NCBI GenBank assembly: GCA_047833645.1
Contig: CP181259.1
Coordinates: forward strand, 1,798,001-1,862,000
DNA from: Pseudolactococcus sp041800635
GTDB lineage: Bacteria; Bacillota; Bacilli; Lactobacillales; Streptococcaceae
DNA: 64,000 bases
Direction: 5' to 3'
Below, piece after piece: positions 59,969 to 64,000 of the stretch. The notes under the pieces are model-generated. The model saw nothing but the letters and a program-made list of their open reading frames with translations. It searched no databases and was not told the origin of the DNA. How positions within the stretch are numbered: position 1 is the first letter of the stretch; each line of letters starts with the position of its first letter. The position numbers were made by a program, and so were the translations under genes.

Positions 59969-62900
59969 ATGGTCGATGTAAATAAATTTGAGAGTATGCA
60001 AATTGGGATTGCGTCTCCTCAAAAAATCCGTTTTTGGTCTTTTGGTGAAGTCAAAAAACCTGAAACAATTAACTATCGTACACAAAAACCAGAACGCGAA
60101 GGACTCTTTGATGAACGTATTTTCGGACCATCAAAAGACTGGGAATGTAGCTGTGGTAAGCTCAAAGGCGTTTTCTATAAAAACCAAGTCTGTGAAATTT
60201 GTGGTGTCCAAGTCACACGTGCGAAAGTTCGTCGTGAACGCATGGGCCATATCGAATTAGCAGCGCCAACCTCACATATTTGGTACTTTAAAGGGATTCC
60301 ATCACGTATGGGATTGGCCTTGGACATGAGTCCTCGCTCTCTTGAAGAAATCATCTATTTCGCAAGTTATGTGGTCATTGACCCTAAAGAAACAGCACTT
60401 GAGAAAAAACAACTTTTGACTGAACGCGAATACCGCGAACAGATGCTCAAAAATGGTTTTGGTTCATTTGTTGCGAAGATGGGTGCAGAAGCCATTCAAG
60501 ATTTGTTGATGAATGTCAACTTGGATGTTGAAATCTCAGCCCTTAAAGAAGAGTTGCAAACTGCAACCGGTCAAAAACGTGTCAAAGCCATCCGTCGTTT
60601 GGATGTCTTGGATGCCTTCAACAAATCAAACAATAAATTAGAGTGGATGGTCCTTAATGTTTTACCAGTCATCCCACCTGATTTACGTCCGATGGTCCAA
60701 CTCGACGGTGGTCGTTTTGCAACCTCTGACTTGAATGATTTGTACCGTCGTGTGATCAACCGGAATAACCGTTTGAAACGCTTGATGGAATTGAATGCCC
60801 CAAATATCATCGTTCAAAACGAAAAACGGATGCTGCAAGAAGCCGTAGACGCGCTGGTAGATAATGGTCGCCGTGGTCGTCCGATTACTGGTCCAGGTAA
60901 CCGGCCGCTTAAATCCCTCAGCCATATGCTGAAAGGGAAACAAGGGCGTTTCCGTCAAAACTTGCTCGGTAAACGTGTCGACTACTCTGGTCGTTCGGTT
61001 ATCGTCGTAGGGCCAACACTTAAAATGTACCAATGTGGTGTGCCACGCGAAATGGCGATTGAGCTCTTCAAACCATTCGTCATGAGTGAAGTTGTCAAAC
61101 GTGATATGGCACCGAATATCCGTGCTGCGAAACGTAAAGTTGAACGTCAAGATCCAGATGTTTGGGATGTCCTTGAAGATGTGATTAAAGAACATCCAGT
61201 GCTCCTTAACCGCGCACCTACGCTCCACCGTCTCGGTATCCAAGCCTTTGAACCCGTCCTTATCGATGGTCGTGCGATTCGTCTTCACCCACTTGTGTGT
61301 GAGGCCTACAATGCCGATTTCGATGGTGACCAAATGGCGATTCACTTGCCACTTTCTGAAGAAGCCCAAGCAGAAGCACGTATCTTGATGCTAGCTGCTG
61401 AGCATATCCTTAACCCGAAAGATGGTAAACCAGTTGTCACACCGTCACAGGATATGGTCTTGGGTAACTACTACATTACCATGGAAGAAGCTGGTCGTGA
61501 AGGTGAAGGCATGGTCTTCTCTAACGCTGATGAAGCTGAAGTGGCTTGGCGCAATGGTTACGTTCACTTGCACACACGTGTCGGGATCGCAACCAAATCA
61601 TTGAACAAACCTTGGACGGCTGATCAAAAAGATAAGATTATGGCAACAACTGTTGGTAAAATCCTTTTCAATGCGATTATGCCAGAAGAGTTCCCTTATC
61701 TGAATGAACCAACGCAAGAAAACTTGACATCACAAACAGACGCCCGTTTCTTCATGGCGCCTGGTGAAAACGTCACTGAATTCATCCAAAACCTTGACTT
61801 GGTGCCACCATTCAAGAAAAAACATTTGGGTAATATCATCGCAGAAGTCTTCAAACGCTTCCGGACAACTTTGACATCAGAAATGCTTGACCGTCTCAAA
61901 GACCTCGGTTACCACCATTCGACTAAGGCTGGTTTGACTGTGGGTATCGCAGATATTCCTGTCGTTGGAGATAAACATCTCATCATCGAAGAAGCGCATG
62001 ATAAAGTGGCACAAATCACGAAGAAATTCCGTCGTGGTGCCATGACAGATGATGAACGTTATACCATGGTAACAGACGTTTGGCGTGGTGCTAAAGAAGA
62101 ACTTGAGCGTCGATTGATCGAAGCCCAAGATATGGCAAATCCAATCGTTATGATGATGGACTCTGGTGCCCGTGGTAACATCTCCAACTTCTCACAGCTC
62201 GCGGGTATGCGTGGGTTGATGGCAGCGCCGAATGGTAAAATCATGGAGCTCCCAATCATCTCAAACTTCCGTGAAGGCTTGTCCGTTTTGGAAATGTTCT
62301 TCTCTACCCATGGTGCCCGTAAAGGGATGACCGATACGGCCCTTAAAACAGCCGATTCAGGTTACTTGACACGTCGTCTCGTTGACGTTGCCCAAGATGT
62401 CATCATCCGTGAAGATGACTGTGGTTCTGACCGTGGTCTTGTGATTAGCGATATTGCGACCGGTAAAGAAATGGTTGAACCTTTATCTGAGCGTCTCAAT
62501 GGTCGTTACACACGTAAAACGGTTGTACATCCTGAAACCGGTGAACAAATTATCGGTGAAGATGAGTTGATTACAGAAGCCATTGCAGCGCAAATCGTTG
62601 CAGCTGGTATCAAAGAAGTCACTATCCGTTCAGTCTTTACATGTAAAACACGTCATGGTGTCTGCAAACATTGTTATGGTGTCAACTTGGCAACTGGTGA
62701 TGCCGTTGAAGTCGGTGAAGCAGTCGGCACAATCGCTGCCCAATCCATCGGTGAACCTGGTACACAGTTGACCATGCGTACCTTCCACACGGGTGGTGTA
62801 GCATCATCTGAAGATATCACACAAGGTCTCCCTCGTATCCAAGAAATCTTTGAAGCCCGTAACCCTAAAGGGGAAGCGGTCATCACTGAAGTAACGGGTG

Positions 62901-63580
62901 AAGTCGTTGAAATCACTGAAGAAGCAGCGACGCGTAAGAAAGAAGTAACCGTCAAAGGTGAAACAGATACACGGACATACGAAGTGCCATTTACAGCGCG
63001 TATGCACGTTGAAGTGGGTGATTTCATTCACCGTGGAACGCCTCTGACAGAAGGGTCTATTCAACCCAAACACTTGCTTCAAGTTCGCGATACACTTTCA
63101 GTTGAAACTTACTTACTTGCAGAAGTGCAAAAGGTCTATAGAAGCCAAGGGGTTGAGATCGGCGACAAGCACGTTGAGGTTATGGTCCGTCAAATGCTCC
63201 GTAAAGTCCGCGTCATGGATGCCGGCGATACAGATCTCTTGCCTGGTACACTCATGGACATCGCTGATTTCGAGCAAGCCAACCAACAAATTCTCTTTGA
63301 TGGTGGCGTCCCTGCGACATCTCGTCCAGTTCTGATGGGTATCACTAAAGCATCGCTTGAAACGAACTCATTCTTGTCAGCTGCATCCTTCCAAGAAACA
63401 ACACGTGTCTTGACTGATGCTGCCATTCGTGGCAAGAAAGATCCATTGCTTGGTCTTAAGGAAAATGTTATCATCGGTAAAATCATCCCAGCTGGTACTG
63501 GTATGGCACGTTACCGCAACCTTGAACCATTGGCAAAAGTTGCTGAAACACCAGAAGTTGTGGCAGAAGTCACTGAATAA
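59969..63580 (+). CDS. rpoC: RNA polymerase subunit beta'
   Basis: 1203 residues. Zinc site 1: CSCGKLKGVFYKNQVCEICG; catalytic Mg site NADFDGDQMA at 448-457; zinc site 2: CKTRHGVCKHCYG in the C-terminal half; QSIGEPGTQLTMRTFHTGG is the trigger-loop region. Full length, no insertion. AGGAG precedes the ATG. The 178-base gap after rpoB contains GCTTTTC/GAAAAGC arms (59791-59851) that could form a processing or pausing structure. Cotranscribed with rpoB. Confidence 0.98.
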   Translation: MVDVNKFESMQIGIASPQKIRFWSFGEVKKPETINYRTQKPEREGLFDERIFGPSKDWECSCGKLKGVFYKNQVCEICGVQVTRAKVRRERMGHIELAAPTSHIWYFKGIPSRMGLALDMSPRSLEEIIYFASYVVIDPKETALEKKQLLTEREYREQMLKNGFGSFVAKMGAEAIQDLLMNVNLDVEISALKEELQTATGQKRVKAIRRLDVLDAFNKSNNKLEWMVLNVLPVIPPDLRPMVQLDGGRFATSDLNDLYRRVINRNNRLKRLMELNAPNIIVQNEKRMLQEAVDALVDNGRRGRPITGPGNRPLKSLSHMLKGKQGRFRQNLLGKRVDYSGRSVIVVGPTLKMYQCGVPREMAIELFKPFVMSEVVKRDMAPNIRAAKRKVERQDPDVWDVLEDVIKEHPVLLNRAPTLHRLGIQAFEPVLIDGRAIRLHPLVCEAYNADFDGDQMAIHLPLSEEAQAEARILMLAAEHILNPKDGKPVVTPSQDMVLGNYYITMEEAGREGEGMVFSNADEAEVAWRNGYVHLHTRVGIATKSLNKPWTADQKDKIMATTVGKILFNAIMPEEFPYLNEPTQENLTSQTDARFFMAPGENVTEFIQNLDLVPPFKKKHLGNIIAEVFKRFRTTLTSEMLDRLKDLGYHHSTKAGLTVGIADIPVVGDKHLIIEEAHDKVAQITKKFRRGAMTDDERYTMVTDVWRGAKEELERRLIEAQDMANPIVMMMDSGARGNISNFSQLAGMRGLMAAPNGKIMELPIISNFREGLSVLEMFFSTHGARKGMTDTALKTADSGYLTRRLVDVAQDVIIREDDCGSDRGLVISDIATGKEMVEPLSERLNGRYTRKTVVHPETGEQIIGEDELITEAIAAQIVAAGIKEVTIRSVFTCKTRHGVCKHCYGVNLATGDAVEVGEAVGTIAAQSIGEPGTQLTMRTFHTGGVASSEDITQGLPRIQEIFEARNPKGEAVITEVTGEVVEITEEAATRKKEVTVKGETDTRTYEVPFTARMHVEVGDFIHRGTPLTEGSIQPKHLLQVRDTLSVETYLLAEVQKVYRSQGVEIGDKHVEVMVRQMLRKVRVMDAGDTDLLPGTLMDIADFEQANQQILFDGGVPATSRPVLMGITKASLETNSFLSAASFQETTRVLTDAAIRGKKDPLLGLKENVIIGKIIPAGTGMARYRNLEPLAKVAETPEVVAEVTE

Positions 63581-63629
63581 TCAATCAAATAGCTACGCAT
63601 TAGGGCTCTGAATTAAGGCTCTATCATGA

Positions 63630-63664
63630 ATCGCTTGGGAAAACATGCCCAGGCGATTTTTGAT
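63630..63664 (+). terminator. Terminator of rpoBC
   Basis: AATCGCTTGGG and CCCAGGCGATT around AAAACATG, T run. Confidence 0.8.
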
Positions 63665-64000
63665 ATGGAATTAAAATGCTTTAAAATCGTTAAACATTTT
63701 TTAGAAATATCCGAGTTTGCGAAGGATTGGGTATTTGGGGTTGGTAAATAAATATGTTTGACAAGGTATAAATTTAGTAAATAGACTTTTATTTTTCTTG
63801 ATTTAGATTGTTAATGTTTTTAGATTACTGGACAATTGAAAATAATGTTACAAGAATTATTGAAATAAACTTTATTTCTATACCCAATAGAATAAAATAA
63901 TTCTTAATTACTATTGATTGACTAAACTCTATGAAAGTACCATTGAGATCTCTTGGATCCTTTTATTATATATGAGAAATTTGGTAGCTTGACTGCGAAT
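63665..64000. other. AT-rich end of window, no gene seen
   Basis: No open frame with a ribosome site. TTGACA (63758-63763) followed 18 bases later by TAGACT could be a promoter for a gene beyond the window. Confidence 0.4.

Noticed and set aside
63665..64000. tRNA genes or other RNA after rpoC
   Set aside because: I looked for cloverleaf arms and CCA-type ends and found none.

Overview
The window looks like a chromosomal segment of a low-GC Gram-positive coccus of the Streptococcaceae, most likely Lactococcus or the closely related piscium/raffinolactis-type lactococci. The grounds are a lactococcal YdbC (PC4-like) protein, a perfect lactococcal/streptococcal cop box, the pbp2b-recR-ddl-murF backbone, class B PBP and CshA types, and streptococcal-type IS elements. 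The species is inference; no rRNA or tRNA gene was recognised.

Layout. 1-3.9 kb: two U32-family tRNA hydroxylation genes (the first cut by the window edge) separated by a MacB-type ABC exporter on the other strand. 4.0-8.3 kb: an ImmA/IrrE-type antitoxin gene and its DUF4411 toxin gene; the toxin is split by an IS5-family element that itself carries an ISL3-family element, both with clean target duplications. 8.4-14.9 kb: nadR, ydbC, bioY, a small type I toxin with a likely antisense RNA, ybaK, a DUF368 lipid-carrier flippase, thiT under a TPP riboswitch, and an LDH-like dehydrogenase. 15-20 kb: metQNI-msrB, three small regulators or DNA-binding proteins, then gpmA. 21-31 kb: the cell-wall/recombination cluster pbp2b-recR-ddl-murF, interrupted by a RelBE-type toxin-antitoxin pair and a beta-glucoside module (RpiR regulator, PTS EIIC, 6-phospho-beta-glucosidase).

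31-36.4 kb: a phosphonate-type ABC importer (phnDCEE) followed by a cytoplasmic 5'-nucleotidase-like phosphatase. 36.4-38.9 kb: an antitoxin remnant, a PadR regulator with its membrane partner under tandem palindromes, and a LysM wall protein. 39-42 kb: prfC followed by a 1.35-kb segment (tandem repeats plus an AraC/GyrI regulator) bounded by exact copies of the prfC 3' end. 42-55.7 kb: cshA with a long leader, era, a MurJ-type flippase, nrdG, a cop-box-controlled VOC dioxygenase, a Gfo/Idh/MocA oxidoreductase, pepO, ATP-type PEP carboxykinase, and a second FtsX-type ABC system. 55.7-63.6 kb: rpoB-rpoC with a structured leader. The last 340 bases are AT-rich and carry no gene I can support.

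The core is ordinary housekeeping. The unusual content is in small insertions between core genes: three toxin-antitoxin modules or remnants besides the small type I system, nested insertion sequences, and the segment flanked by duplicated prfC ends. Several regulatory circuits can be read directly: a translational TPP switch on thiT, a palindrome over the bioY promoter, twin palindromes over both promoter boxes of padR, a cop box just downstream of a -10 box, cre sites, and terminator hairpins inside the cshA and rpoB leaders. I saw no clearly unprecedented system. The best candidates for a second look are the prfC-end duplication, the type I toxin with antisense RNA, and the IS-inactivated DUF4411 toxin.
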